A stretch of 64,000 nucleotides of DNA from Dyadobacter psychrophilus. GTDB taxonomy: Bacteria > Bacteroidota > Bacteroidia > Cytophagales > Spirosomataceae. The stretch covers positions 124,001-188,000 of the forward strand of contig NZ_FUZA01000005.1 of assembly GCF_900167945.1 (NCBI RefSeq), written 5' to 3'. Below the pieces are notes generated by a model. That model saw only the letters and a program-made list of their open reading frames with translations, ran no database searches and was not told the DNA's origin. The first letter of the stretch is position 1. Each line of letters begins with the position of its first letter. The translations under genes were made by a program, and so were the position numbers. Positions 36,493 through 45,237 of the stretch are shown piece by piece.

Positions 36493-36785
36493 TTCAAAGG
36501 CGGAGCGCCGTACAGTAGCGTGTCTTCGACTCCGCTCAGACTGACAAGGGAGAACGCCGTACAGTAGCGGTCTTCGACCGCCCGGCGGCCCGGTACGCTC
36601 AGACTGACAAGGCAGAACGCCTTTGAAACAAGCCTGTCACACTGAGCGGAGTCGAAGTGCTAGCACCCAAGATCGAACCGAAGCCCCTGTCACACTGAGC
36701 GTAGTCGAAGTGAAACCACGATGATCAAAACGAAGCATTGTCGCATTAAGCGGACCGGGCCGCCGGGCGGTCGAAGTGCTAGCAC
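36493..36785. repeat. Cluster of five palindromic repeat copies, two with a GC-rich insert
   Basis: This fills most of the 340-base gap between SusD 3 and the PL1 gene. The core is a CACTGAGCG half next to an AGTCGAAGTG half, a type of dispersed repeat I recognise from Bacteroidota genomes. Copies A (36522-36547) and B (36570-36610) run in one orientation. C (36633-36666), D (36687-36712) and E (36738-36785) run in the other. B and E carry a matching GC-rich palindromic insert (ACCGCCCGGCGGCCCGGT in B, its reverse complement in E) between the halves. C and E end in the palindrome GTGCTAGCAC. TTCAAAGGCG (36493-36502) pairs perfectly with CGCCTTTGAA (36619-36628), enclosing copies A and B. The transcript would be highly structured. 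Confidence 0.85.
36506..36621. repeat. Tandem duplication carrying repeat copies A and B
   Basis: CGCCGTACAGTAGCG occurs at 36506-36520 and again at 36555-36569. Each is followed by a TCTTCGAC...GCTCAGACTGACAAGG unit and then AGAACGCC. The second unit differs mainly by the GC-rich palindromic insert, so the pair looks like a duplication in which one copy gained, or the other lost, the insert. Confidence 0.8.
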
Positions 36786-36830
36786 AACGTCAACAAACAA
36801 CCAAAAAAGCAAAATCCAACGATAACAAAT

Positions 36831-38528
36831 ATGATATCACCCAAAAAACTCCCACTCCGAATCTTAACGGCCCTAACCCTTTTGGCGCCGGCGGCTCACG
36901 CCCAATATCCTAAAATCCCGGCAGCAGCGCAGAAAACCAGCGATTCGCTGTTGAAAGCTGCGATGTGGAAATCGGAGATTGCCTGGCAGAAGGCGTGGCC
37001 GATCATTGAGCAGGAGGCTAAAAATGGCAAGCCCTACATTCCATGGGCAGCGAGGCCGGTGGATCTGCCGCAATCCGACATTCCGGCGTTTCCAGGCGCG
37101 GAAGGCGGTGGCGCTTATAGTTTTGGCGGTCGCGGAGGTAAAGTTTATGTAGTGAAAAGTCTGGCGGACAGCGGGCCGGGAACGTTGCGTGACGCTTGCG
37201 AGCAAGGTGGTGCGCGCATTATCGTTTTTAATGTGGCGGGTATTATCCGGTTGAAAACGCCGCTGATCATCCGCGCTCCGTATATTACTATTGCAGGTCA
37301 GACTGCTCCGGGGGATGGCGTTTGTGTGGCCGGTGAAACAGTTTGGATCAACACACACGACGTGGTGATCCGGCATATGCGTTTCCGGAGGGGTGAAACT
37401 TTTGTGGGGCGTCGCGATGACTCCATCGGCGGCAACCCGATTGGTAACATTATGATCGATCACGTCTCGGCAAGCTGGGGTTTGGATGAGAATATGTCGA
37501 TGTATCGTCACATGTATAACGACAGCACCGGCGCAACGGAACAAAAACTTCCCACTGTGAACATTACCATTCAAAATTCCATCTTTTCTGAAACACTGGA
37601 CACATGGAACCACTCGTTCGGAAGCACGCTTGGCGGAGAGAATTGTACGTTTATGCGCAATCTATGGGCAAATAACGCTGGAAGAAATCCTTCCATCGGT
37701 TGGTTTGGCATTTTTAACTTTACCAATAATGTGGTTTTCAACTGGGTGCACCGCTCGATTGACGGCGGCGATTACCGGGCGATGTATAACATTATCAACA
37801 ACTATTTTAAACCGGGCCCGCAAACACCAAAAGATTCGCCGATTGGTCACAGGATCGTGAAGCCAGAGGCCGGCAGAAGCAAACTGGGTTACCAGGTTTA
37901 TGGCCGCGCTTATGTAAATGGCAACATTATGGAAGGTTTTGATGCTGTCACCAAGGATAACTGGAACGGCGGGGTGCAGGTTGAAGAATTGCCAGACACA
38001 GGAAAATACAGGGATAAAATGAAGTGGAACCAACCATTGCCTATGCCTCAGTTTCCGATCATGAGCGCCAAAGAGTCATTTGATTACGTGCTGGCCAATG
38101 CGGGCGCAACATTGCCTAAACGCGATCCGGTGGACGCACGGGTGACAACACAGGTCAGGACAGGGAAGATCAATCCAATCGATGGTGTTACTTTGCCTAA
38201 AACGCAATTCGAACACCGCCGTTTGCCCATCGATTCTTATAAAAACGGCATTATCACAGATATTTCGCAGGTTGGTGGTTATCCAGAGTATAAAGGAACG
38301 CCTTACAAAGATTCGGACGACGACGGCATGCCGGACGAATGGGAAGTGAAATACAGCCTGAATCCAAACGACGCTTCGGATGCGCAAAAAGACATGAGCG
38401 GTGACGGTTATGCCAACATTGAAAAATTCATCAACGGCATCGATCCGAAAAAGAAAACAAATTGGAAAGACCCTAAGAATAACCACGATACGCTGGCTTC
38501 ATTAAAGGAACCGTCTAACAAAAAGTAA
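36831..38528 (+). CDS. Polysaccharide lyase family 1-like pectate lyase
   Basis: A 565-residue secreted beta-helix lyase. The signal peptide ends ALTLLAPAAHAQ. The domain starts with AFPGAEGGGAYSFGGRGGKVYVV and GPGTLRDACEQGGARIIVFNVAG, the standard opening of bacterial PL1 pectate lyases. It continues through IRHMRFRRGE and NIMIDHVSASWGLDENMSMY, the calcium-site strand. PL1 enzymes cleave de-esterified homogalacturonan by beta-elimination. The C-terminus carries DSDDDGMPDEWEVKYSLNPND...SGDGYANIEKFING, an EF-hand/thrombospondin-3-like calcium-binding segment common on exported Bacteroidota lyases. It opens a tightly spaced gene run; the next gene begins 4 bases after its stop. Confidence 0.92.
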   Translation: MISPKKLPLRILTALTLLAPAAHAQYPKIPAAAQKTSDSLLKAAMWKSEIAWQKAWPIIEQEAKNGKPYIPWAARPVDLPQSDIPAFPGAEGGGAYSFGGRGGKVYVVKSLADSGPGTLRDACEQGGARIIVFNVAGIIRLKTPLIIRAPYITIAGQTAPGDGVCVAGETVWINTHDVVIRHMRFRRGETFVGRRDDSIGGNPIGNIMIDHVSASWGLDENMSMYRHMYNDSTGATEQKLPTVNITIQNSIFSETLDTWNHSFGSTLGGENCTFMRNLWANNAGRNPSIGWFGIFNFTNNVVFNWVHRSIDGGDYRAMYNIINNYFKPGPQTPKDSPIGHRIVKPEAGRSKLGYQVYGRAYVNGNIMEGFDAVTKDNWNGGVQVEELPDTGKYRDKMKWNQPLPMPQFPIMSAKESFDYVLANAGATLPKRDPVDARVTTQVRTGKINPIDGVTLPKTQFEHRRLPIDSYKNGIITDISQVGGYPEYKGTPYKDSDDDGMPDEWEVKYSLNPNDASDAQKDMSGDGYANIEKFINGIDPKKKTNWKDPKNNHDTLASLKEPSNKK

Positions 38529-38532
38529 GATT

Positions 38533-41500
38533 TTGAAGGTTAAGGACTACATAAAAAAGGTGATTGTTTGGAATACAATCCTGTCCATGACGGGGTTGTA
38601 TTTATTTATGCCTCATGATGTCATTGGCCAGAAAAAAGCCAGGCAAATTTCGCCTGTTTCAATTGGAGAAGACGGCAGGCTGCATTATGCCCCCGATTCG
38701 CTGGGTAACCGCATTATAGACTTTTCCTATGCCGGATATATGGCTGGCAACAAGCAAATCCCGAATGCTGCCGTCAAGGTGATCGTTCCAGCGAAAGCAG
38801 GCGACGCGACCTTGCGCATTCAGTCGGCGATTGATTATGTGGGTTCTTTGCCTCCCGATGAGGACGGGATTCGTGGGGTTGTTTTACTGCAAAAAGGCGT
38901 TCATACAATCCAGGGCAGCCTTTTTATCAATAAATCAGGAGTGATAATCCGGGGAAATGGCACATTGAATAACAAAACAACATTAGTCGGCGCGGGGCTT
39001 TCGCGCGAAACGATCATTCAAATATCAGGAGCAAAAAATCTGAAAACAGGCAAACGCATTGAAGTTAAAGATGAATATGTTCGGGTTAACTCATTGAAAT
39101 TCAATATCTCAAATGCTGCTGATTTTAAAGCCGGTGACCGTATTCAAATAGAACGCCCATCAACAAAAGAGTGGATACAGCTACTTAAAATGGAAGAATT
39201 TGGCGGCGAAACCGGGTGGCTTGGCTGGAAACCCGGGCAGCGGGACATTATTTGGGACCGCACCATTACGGCTATTTCCGGCAACCAGATAACCATTAAT
39301 GCACCAATAACCACAGCTTTGGATAAAAAATATGGAGGAGGTTTTGTCACAAAATATGACTGGCCGGAAAGAATCAGCCAGGTAGGCGTTGAAAATCTGT
39401 GCATTGAATCCACATTCGACAGCACGAATTTAAAAGATGAAGAACATCGCTGGATGGGCGTGACGATGGAAAATGTAGAAAATGCGTGGGTCAGGCAAGT
39501 ACATTTCAAGGGACTGGCCGGATCAGCGGTGGCGCTTTTTGAAATGGCTTCAAAGATTACGGTTGAGGATTGTAAGTCACTTACGCCAGTTTCTGAAATA
39601 GCCGGTCAGCGGAGAAACACATTTTACACACAAGGCCAGCTTACGCTTTTTCAAAGATGTTATGCTGAGAATGGTTTTCACGATTTTACGACGGGTTACC
39701 GTGCTGCCGGTCCCAATGCATTTGTTCAATGTGAGTCGGTTCAGCCGTTCGGGTTCAGTGGTGCGGCGGATAGTTGGGCTTCTGGCGTCTTATTTGACAA
39801 CGTCAATGTTGATGGCCAGGCGTTAAGCTTCAAAAACCGTGGTCAGGATGGGCAGGGTGCGGGCTGGACTGCGGCTAATAGCGTGATGTGGCAATGTGCT
39901 GCCTCGCGTGTAGAAAATTTTAGCCCGCCGGGAGCAACCAATCATGCATTCGGGATCTGGGCGGAATTTGCTGGCAATGGTTTCTGGGAGAATGTCAATG
40001 AGCACATTAAGCCGCGCAGCTTGTACGCCGCGCAGTTATCAGAAAGGATTGGTATTGAAGCACTTGCAAATGCCGCTTTGCTGCCAAAAGAATCCGAAGC
40101 GTCCAGCAGTCCAAGCGTTGAGCAAGCAGCGGAATTGACAGCAAAATCCAATATCGCTGCCGCGTCACTTGCCGATTGGATCGATTCCGCGACGCAACGA
40201 AATCCTATTCCAGTCGCTTACGGGAACATTAAGGCCATTGATGAAATTGGGATAAAACAAGTAGCGAAAAAGCTAAATCTACCACCGTTAACCATCAAAA
40301 ATGGCTGGCTGGTGCGTGGAGAACAGGTTGTTACCGGAAACCGCCAGGAAGTTCCGTGGTGGCGTGGAAGCATTCGCCCGCATGATGTGGCGCAAGCCAA
40401 ACCGCACATTACCCGCTTCGTTCCGGGCAGATCGGGGGCGGGTTTGACGGATGTTCCGGAGGATATGACAGACTCACTTCTGGCAAAAAATATAACCGTG
40501 CTGGACCACAATTACGGCCTCTGGTACGACCGCCGCCGTGACGATCACGAGCGCATTAGGAGAATTGACGGTGAAGTTTGGCCGCCATTTTACGAGCAGC
40601 CCTTTGCCAGAAGCGGCAAGGAAACCGCTTGGGATAATCTCAGTAAATATGATTTGACAAAATATAATGCCTGGTATTGGACGAGGCTCAAACAATTTGT
40701 TCAACTGGCTGATCAAAAGGGACTTGTACTCTATCACCAAAACTATTTCCAGCACAACATTCTGGAAGCGGGTGCGCATTATGCCGATTTTCCGTGGCGT
40801 TCGGCCAACAATATCAATGCAACCGGCTTTCCTGAGCCGCCGCCTTACGCGGGCGACAAGCGGATTTTTATGGCCGAGCAATTTTATGACATCGAAAATC
40901 CTGAACGGAGGGCCATTCATACCGCATACATTCGTAAATGCCTCGAAAACTTCGCGGATCAGAACGGCGTCATCCAGTTTATCGGAGCCGAGTATACCGG
41001 ACCGTTACATTTCGTGAAGTTTTGGCTCGGCGTGATCGCGGATTGGGAGAAAGAAACGGGTAAAAATGCGTTAGTCGCGCTAAGCACGACGAAAGATGTT
41101 CAGGACGCTGTTCTGTCAGAGCCGGATTACGCCAAGATCGTGGACATTATTGATATCCGCTACTGGCATTTGCGGGAAGACGGGACATTCTACCAACCGG
41201 AAGGAGCCAAAAACCTGGCACCAAGGCAACACGCCAGATTGCAAAAGACGGGCAAAATTTCCTTCCATTCCATTTACAAGGCCGTACTGGATTACCGCAA
41301 AAAATATCCCGAAAAAGCAGTGCTTTACTCAGCCGGAAACTATGATTCAAATGCTTGGGCTGTATTTCTGGCTGGTGGATCCATCAGTGCAATTCCGTGC
41401 GTTTCAGACAGTTTTTTAAAAGATGTTTCCGAAATGAAGCCTGATGTTTCGGTTGAATATCAATTGGTTAATCCGGGAATTGGAGCAGTCATATATAAAG

Positions 41501-41688
41501 AAAACAATGCGAGCTCCGATCTGGACCTGGGCAGTTTCAAAGGTAATTTCCTCTTGCGACGCATTGATCCGGCAACAGGAAAATTCATTGGAAAAACGGA
41601 GCATGTAAAAGGAGGTAAACTAATTAAGATAAGCCAGACGCCGGAAATAAAAGCCGGTCCGGTGATTTTTTGGATAAATAAAAAATGA
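38533..41688 (+). CDS. Two-domain exported protein: pectate-lyase-like beta-helix plus TIM-barrel-like domain (DUF6298/DUF4955-like)
   Basis: A 1051-residue protein starting at TTG 38533, which preserves a signal sequence (KKVIVWNTILSMTGLYLFMP...VIGQ); an ATG at 38587 would cut it short. Residues about 50-560 look like a right-handed beta-helix: ATLRIQSAIDYVGSLP, GVVLLQKGVHTIQGSLFINKSGVIIRG, VSEIAGQRRNTFYTQG, FHDFTTGYRAAGPNAFVQC. The C-terminal half (from VLDHNYGLWYDRRRDDHER) has features of a barrel glycosidase: DLTKYNAWYWTRLKQFVQLADQKGLVLYHQNYF, FIGAEYTGPLHFVKFWLGVIADW, DIIDIRYWHLRE. From memory this architecture fits DUF6298/DUF4955 proteins. A role in pectin breakdown is inferred from the upstream PL1 and downstream hydrolases. 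The stop overlaps the next ATG. Confidence 0.75.
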   Translation: MKVKDYIKKVIVWNTILSMTGLYLFMPHDVIGQKKARQISPVSIGEDGRLHYAPDSLGNRIIDFSYAGYMAGNKQIPNAAVKVIVPAKAGDATLRIQSAIDYVGSLPPDEDGIRGVVLLQKGVHTIQGSLFINKSGVIIRGNGTLNNKTTLVGAGLSRETIIQISGAKNLKTGKRIEVKDEYVRVNSLKFNISNAADFKAGDRIQIERPSTKEWIQLLKMEEFGGETGWLGWKPGQRDIIWDRTITAISGNQITINAPITTALDKKYGGGFVTKYDWPERISQVGVENLCIESTFDSTNLKDEEHRWMGVTMENVENAWVRQVHFKGLAGSAVALFEMASKITVEDCKSLTPVSEIAGQRRNTFYTQGQLTLFQRCYAENGFHDFTTGYRAAGPNAFVQCESVQPFGFSGAADSWASGVLFDNVNVDGQALSFKNRGQDGQGAGWTAANSVMWQCAASRVENFSPPGATNHAFGIWAEFAGNGFWENVNEHIKPRSLYAAQLSERIGIEALANAALLPKESEASSSPSVEQAAELTAKSNIAAASLADWIDSATQRNPIPVAYGNIKAIDEIGIKQVAKKLNLPPLTIKNGWLVRGEQVVTGNRQEVPWWRGSIRPHDVAQAKPHITRFVPGRSGAGLTDVPEDMTDSLLAKNITVLDHNYGLWYDRRRDDHERIRRIDGEVWPPFYEQPFARSGKETAWDNLSKYDLTKYNAWYWTRLKQFVQLADQKGLVLYHQNYFQHNILEAGAHYADFPWRSANNINATGFPEPPPYAGDKRIFMAEQFYDIENPERRAIHTAYIRKCLENFADQNGVIQFIGAEYTGPLHFVKFWLGVIADWEKETGKNALVALSTTKDVQDAVLSEPDYAKIVDIIDIRYWHLREDGTFYQPEGAKNLAPRQHARLQKTGKISFHSIYKAVLDYRKKYPEKAVLYSAGNYDSNAWAVFLAGGSISAIPCVSDSFLKDVSEMKPDVSVEYQLVNPGIGAVIYKENNASSDLDLGSFKGNFLLRRIDPATGKFIGKTEHVKGGKLIKISQTPEIKAGPVIFWINKK

Positions 41689-43241
41689 TAATGCGCACAA
41701 GAAACCAGACTTATCTGTTGCTGATTTTTTTAATAGGATTAAGCGCATGTTCAAAGCATAGCGTCGGTCCGGCCGTGCTGAAAGCGGATAATTACAGGCA
41801 CCATGTGGAGCATTTTAACCGGATGGAGGATGAAAACAAGGTCAATGCCGTTCCTAATGCGCAATCATGGGATTGGATGAAAGCCAACATTCCGCTTTTC
41901 GACTGTCCGCAGGATAATTTTCAGGAGATCTATTATTATCGGTGGTGGACTTTCCGCAAACACATTCACAAAACACCGCAAGGCTTCATCATTACCGAGT
42001 TTCTGGTCGATCGCAACTACGCAGACAAGTATAATATGATCAGTTGCGCGCTCGGGCATCACATATACGAGGGCCGCTGGCTGCATAATCAGCAGTATCT
42101 GGACGATTATGTGCACACCTGGTTTCGCGGAAATGAGGGAGGCAGGATGAAGAAATTGCTCACATTCAGCAGCTGGACGGCCGATGCACTTTATAATCGC
42201 TATAAGGTGAATCGAGATAGAACATTTGTGCTGGATATGCTTCCCGATCTGCAATCGGAATATCAGGCCTGGGAAAAAGACCGCCGCACGGCTTCCGGGC
42301 TTTTTTGGCAAACAGATGTGAAAGACGGCATGGAAGAGTCGCTTAGCGGTGGCCGGAGGGAGCAAAACGCAAGGCCGACCATCAACAGTTATATGTACGG
42401 AAACGCGAAGGCAATTGCCGAGTTAGCGCGTTTGAAAGGAGATTCTGCCACCAAAGGCTTTTATGAGTTGAAGGCCGACACTTTGAAAAAACTGATCATT
42501 GAAAAGCTCTGGAATCCCGAGACCCGTTTTTTTGAAACGGTGAAAAAAGGTGGCAGTGGCGGATTTGCAGGCGTTCGGGAAGCGATCGGTTACATTCCCT
42601 GGTATTTCAATTTACCCGATGAAAAACAGGATGAAGCGTGGCAGCAAGTAATTGATCCTAAGGGATTTCGGGCGCCTTTCGGCCTCACGACCGCAGAACG
42701 CAGGCATCCTGACTTTCGCACACATGGCTGCTGCAAATGTGAATGGGACGGAGCGGTCTGGCCGTTTGCCACTTCTCAAACCTTGACAGGAATGGCAAAC
42801 CGCATGAATGCCAGCGACGCCAAAACATTGACAGACACGACCTATTTCCGGTTAATGGAGCTTTATGTGGAGTCACAATATTACCGAGGCAAACCTTATA
42901 TCGGTGAATATCTGGATGAGACGACGGGTTACTGGCTCAAAGGGGATCAGGAAAGGAGCAGATATTACAATCATTCAACATTCAACGACCTCGTCATTTC
43001 AGGCTTGGTTGGGCTTCGGCCGAGGGAAGATGACACGATTGAAGTCAACCCATTAATTCCGCAGGAAAAGTGGGGCTGGTTTTGTTTGGATAATGTGCTT
43101 TATCAAGGTAACATATTGACAATCATATGGGATAAAGATGGGAGTCATTATAAAAAAGGAAAAGGATTACAAGTTTTGGTTAATGGTAAAAAAGCAGGCT
43201 CATCAGAAAAAATCGAAAGATTATTGATTAAACAAGTATGA
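41685..43241 (+). CDS. MGH1-like (alpha/alpha)6-barrel glycoside hydrolase lipoprotein, possibly GH142-like
   Basis: A 518-residue protein with lipobox LSAC (Cys22), so a lipoprotein facing the periplasm or surface. The helical-barrel signature is FRTHGCCKCEWDGAVWPFATSQTLTGMANRM, typical of MGH1-like and related GH63/GH37-fold enzymes. Also seen are the helical segment FWQTDVKDGMEESLSGGRREQNARPTINSYMYGNAKAIAEL and the C-terminal YYNHSTFNDLVISGLVGLRPREDDTIEVNPLIP. The WDGAVWPF motif recalls the GH142 domain of the rhamnogalacturonan-II enzyme BT1020, a beta-L-arabinofuranosidase; I cannot confirm the family without a search. ATGA overlaps couple it to both neighbouring genes. Confidence 0.78.
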   Translation: MIMRTRNQTYLLLIFLIGLSACSKHSVGPAVLKADNYRHHVEHFNRMEDENKVNAVPNAQSWDWMKANIPLFDCPQDNFQEIYYYRWWTFRKHIHKTPQGFIITEFLVDRNYADKYNMISCALGHHIYEGRWLHNQQYLDDYVHTWFRGNEGGRMKKLLTFSSWTADALYNRYKVNRDRTFVLDMLPDLQSEYQAWEKDRRTASGLFWQTDVKDGMEESLSGGRREQNARPTINSYMYGNAKAIAELARLKGDSATKGFYELKADTLKKLIIEKLWNPETRFFETVKKGGSGGFAGVREAIGYIPWYFNLPDEKQDEAWQQVIDPKGFRAPFGLTTAERRHPDFRTHGCCKCEWDGAVWPFATSQTLTGMANRMNASDAKTLTDTTYFRLMELYVESQYYRGKPYIGEYLDETTGYWLKGDQERSRYYNHSTFNDLVISGLVGLRPREDDTIEVNPLIPQEKWGWFCLDNVLYQGNILTIIWDKDGSHYKKGKGLQVLVNGKKAGSSEKIERLLIKQV

Positions 43242-44338
43242 AAAAACACCTAATTCCTATCGCCACTTTCCTGCTTTGCCTCACCGGCATCGCCAACGCC
43301 CAAACGTGGAAGGACGGCATTGTCACTGACGAATTCATTTTTGAAAAAACCTCTTTTCCTGAAAGTCACGCGTCCACTATCGCCGAAACGCCTGCCGGCC
43401 TGGTAAGCGCATTTTTCGGAGGGACCAAAGAGCGTAATCCCGACGTGGGAATCTGGGTAAGCCGCCTCGAAAGCGGAAAATGGACTGCTCCCGTGGAAGT
43501 TGCGAACGGCATTGTGAACGACACATTGCGATATGCATGCTGGAATCCGGTTTTGTATCAGGTTCCAAAAGGTGATCTTATGTTATTTTATAAAGTCGGG
43601 CCCAATGTTCCGGGCTGGAAAGGCTTTCTGATCACTTCCAAGGACAATGGCAAAACCTGGTCAAAACCAGCTCCTTTGCAGGAAGGATTTCTCGGGCCTA
43701 TCAAAAACAAACCCGTTTTGCTGGCTAACGGAGAATTATGGTGTCCTTCGAGCACGGAAGGCAAGGACGGCTGGCGTGTGCATTTCGAGGTAACGCCCGA
43801 TTTCGGCAAAACGTGGCGGAAAGTAGGGCCGCTCAATGATGGAAAGGCTATTAACGCAATACAACCCAGCATTTTGGTGCATAGCAACGGCGATTTGCAG
43901 ATCCTATGCCGCAGCCGAAACCGCGCCGTTGTCGAATCGTGGTCGAAGGACGGTGGCAAAACCTGGTCCGAAGTGAAAGCTTCAAACTTGCCCAATAACA
44001 ATTCGGGAACAGATGCCGTGACATTGAAAGACGGTCGGCAATTATTGGTATACAACCACGTTTTGCCTCCGGGAAATGAAGCTAAGGGCCCGCGGACGCC
44101 TTTGAACGTCGCAATTTCGAAGGATGGCAAAAATTGGGACGCGGCTTTGGTTTTGGAAGATTCCCCAATCAGTCAGTATTCGTATCCCTCCGTTATCCAG
44201 TCCGCTGACGGCATGGTGCACGTTGTGTACACATGGCGCCGCGAAAGGATTAAATACGTAAAAATCGACCCCTCGAAATTGAAGGGAAAAGCAATTACCG
44301 ACGGAAAATGGCCATCATCGAACGTTAGCAGCAAATGA
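43238..44338 (+). CDS. Sialidase-fold (BNR/Asp-box) exported protein
   Basis: A 366-residue protein with a clean signal peptide (MKKHLIPIATFLLCLTGIANAQ) and a six-bladed sialidase-type propeller. Four Asp-box motifs are visible: SKDNGKTWS, TPDFGKTWR, SKDGGKTWS and SKDGKNWD. Conserved segments include ESHASTIAETPAGLVSAFFGGTKERNPDVGIW, RYACWNPVLYQ, QPSILVHSNGDLQILCRSR and YSYPSVIQSADGMVHVVYTWRRERIKYV. Bacteroidota have many such proteins annotated as exo-alpha-sialidase, but pectin-associated members more likely act on rhamnose, galacturonic acid or Kdo-type sugars. The exact substrate is unknown. The gene starts inside the previous stop and its own stop overlaps the next ATG. Confidence 0.82.
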   Translation: MKKHLIPIATFLLCLTGIANAQTWKDGIVTDEFIFEKTSFPESHASTIAETPAGLVSAFFGGTKERNPDVGIWVSRLESGKWTAPVEVANGIVNDTLRYACWNPVLYQVPKGDLMLFYKVGPNVPGWKGFLITSKDNGKTWSKPAPLQEGFLGPIKNKPVLLANGELWCPSSTEGKDGWRVHFEVTPDFGKTWRKVGPLNDGKAINAIQPSILVHSNGDLQILCRSRNRAVVESWSKDGGKTWSEVKASNLPNNNSGTDAVTLKDGRQLLVYNHVLPPGNEAKGPRTPLNVAISKDGKNWDAALVLEDSPISQYSYPSVIQSADGMVHVVYTWRRERIKYVKIDPSKLKGKAITDGKWPSSNVSSK

Positions 44339-45222
44339 TAACAAGACGCAAATTTCTCTCAGTAGCGGCATTATCCGGGACATTTTTGCCATTTGCCCCG
44401 ATGCTTTTGGCGAAGGGTAAAAAACAACGCTATAAGATCGCGGTGATCGATTTGATGATCCTTAAACGGCAGAAATTGAGTGCATTACCATTGGCGAAAG
44501 AGATTGGAGCGGATGGCCTGGAAGTGGATATGGGTGGGTTGGGTAATCGGCCGACATTTGATAACAAATTGGTTGATCCCGAGATCCGGAAACAATATCT
44601 GGATAAGGCAAAAGCGCTTAATCTGGAAATATGCTCGCTGGCGATGACCGGATTTTACGCGCAATCATTCGCTAAAAGAGATGGCATTGAAAAAACAATT
44701 GGCGACTGCATTGAGACCATGAAGCAAATGAACGTTAAGACCGCCTTTCTTCCGATGGGCGTGCAAGGTGATCTGGTCAAAAATCCTGAATTGAGGCCTC
44801 AGATTATAGAAAGGCTGAAACTGATTGCACCGATGGCTGAAAGAGCGGGCGTTGTGATCGGCATTGAAACGGCATTGGGTGCGGCGGACGAGGTGAAGTT
44901 GCTGGATGAAGTCGGCTCAAAAGCGATCCGGATTTATTTCAATTTTTCCAATGCGCTTGAAGCTGGTAGGGATGTGAGTGAAGAATTGATGATTTTAGGA
45001 AAAAATCGCATTTGCCAGATCCATTGCACAGATAAGGACGGAGTTTGGCTCGAAAAAAACACGCGACTGGATATGAAAAAGGTTAAGACAACATTAGATA
45101 AAATGGGCTGGAAAGGCTGGCTGGTTATTGAACGTTCACGCGATGCTTCTAAGCCGACAGACGTCAAAGGGAATTTTAGCGCTAACACGACATTCATGAA
45201 ATCCGTTTTTCAAAACGCATAA
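44335..45222 (+). CDS. Tat-exported sugar phosphate isomerase/epimerase-like protein
   Basis: A 295-residue xylose-isomerase-like TIM barrel. The N-terminus MITRRKFLSVAALSGTFLPFAPMLLA is a twin-arginine signal (RRKFLS then a hydrophobic stretch). Barrel motifs follow: LAKEIGADGLEVDMGGLG, VKTAFLPMG, ERAGVVIGIETA with a metal-ligand Glu, IYFNFSNALEAGRDVSEEL, ICQIHCTDKDG with a His ligand, and GWKGWLVIERS with a Glu ligand. The family isomerises or epimerises free or phosphorylated sugars using a divalent metal. Export through Tat implies it folds with its metal in the cytoplasm and acts on a non-phosphorylated sugar in the periplasm. It is coupled to the sialidase-fold gene by a 4-base overlap. 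Confidence 0.85.
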   Translation: MITRRKFLSVAALSGTFLPFAPMLLAKGKKQRYKIAVIDLMILKRQKLSALPLAKEIGADGLEVDMGGLGNRPTFDNKLVDPEIRKQYLDKAKALNLEICSLAMTGFYAQSFAKRDGIEKTIGDCIETMKQMNVKTAFLPMGVQGDLVKNPELRPQIIERLKLIAPMAERAGVVIGIETALGAADEVKLLDEVGSKAIRIYFNFSNALEAGRDVSEELMILGKNRICQIHCTDKDGVWLEKNTRLDMKKVKTTLDKMGWKGWLVIERSRDASKPTDVKGNFSANTTFMKSVFQNA

Positions 45223-45237
45223 TCAGACTCAACGACT

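Noticed and set aside
36493..36785. Possible CRISPR array
   Set aside because: The repeats occur in both orientations, are themselves palindromic, have irregular spacing and no cas genes are nearby.
43238..44338. True sialidase (neuraminidase) for sialic acid release
   Set aside because: The fold and Asp-boxes fit, but the context is pectin degradation with no sialic acid catabolic genes, so the specific function is not assigned.
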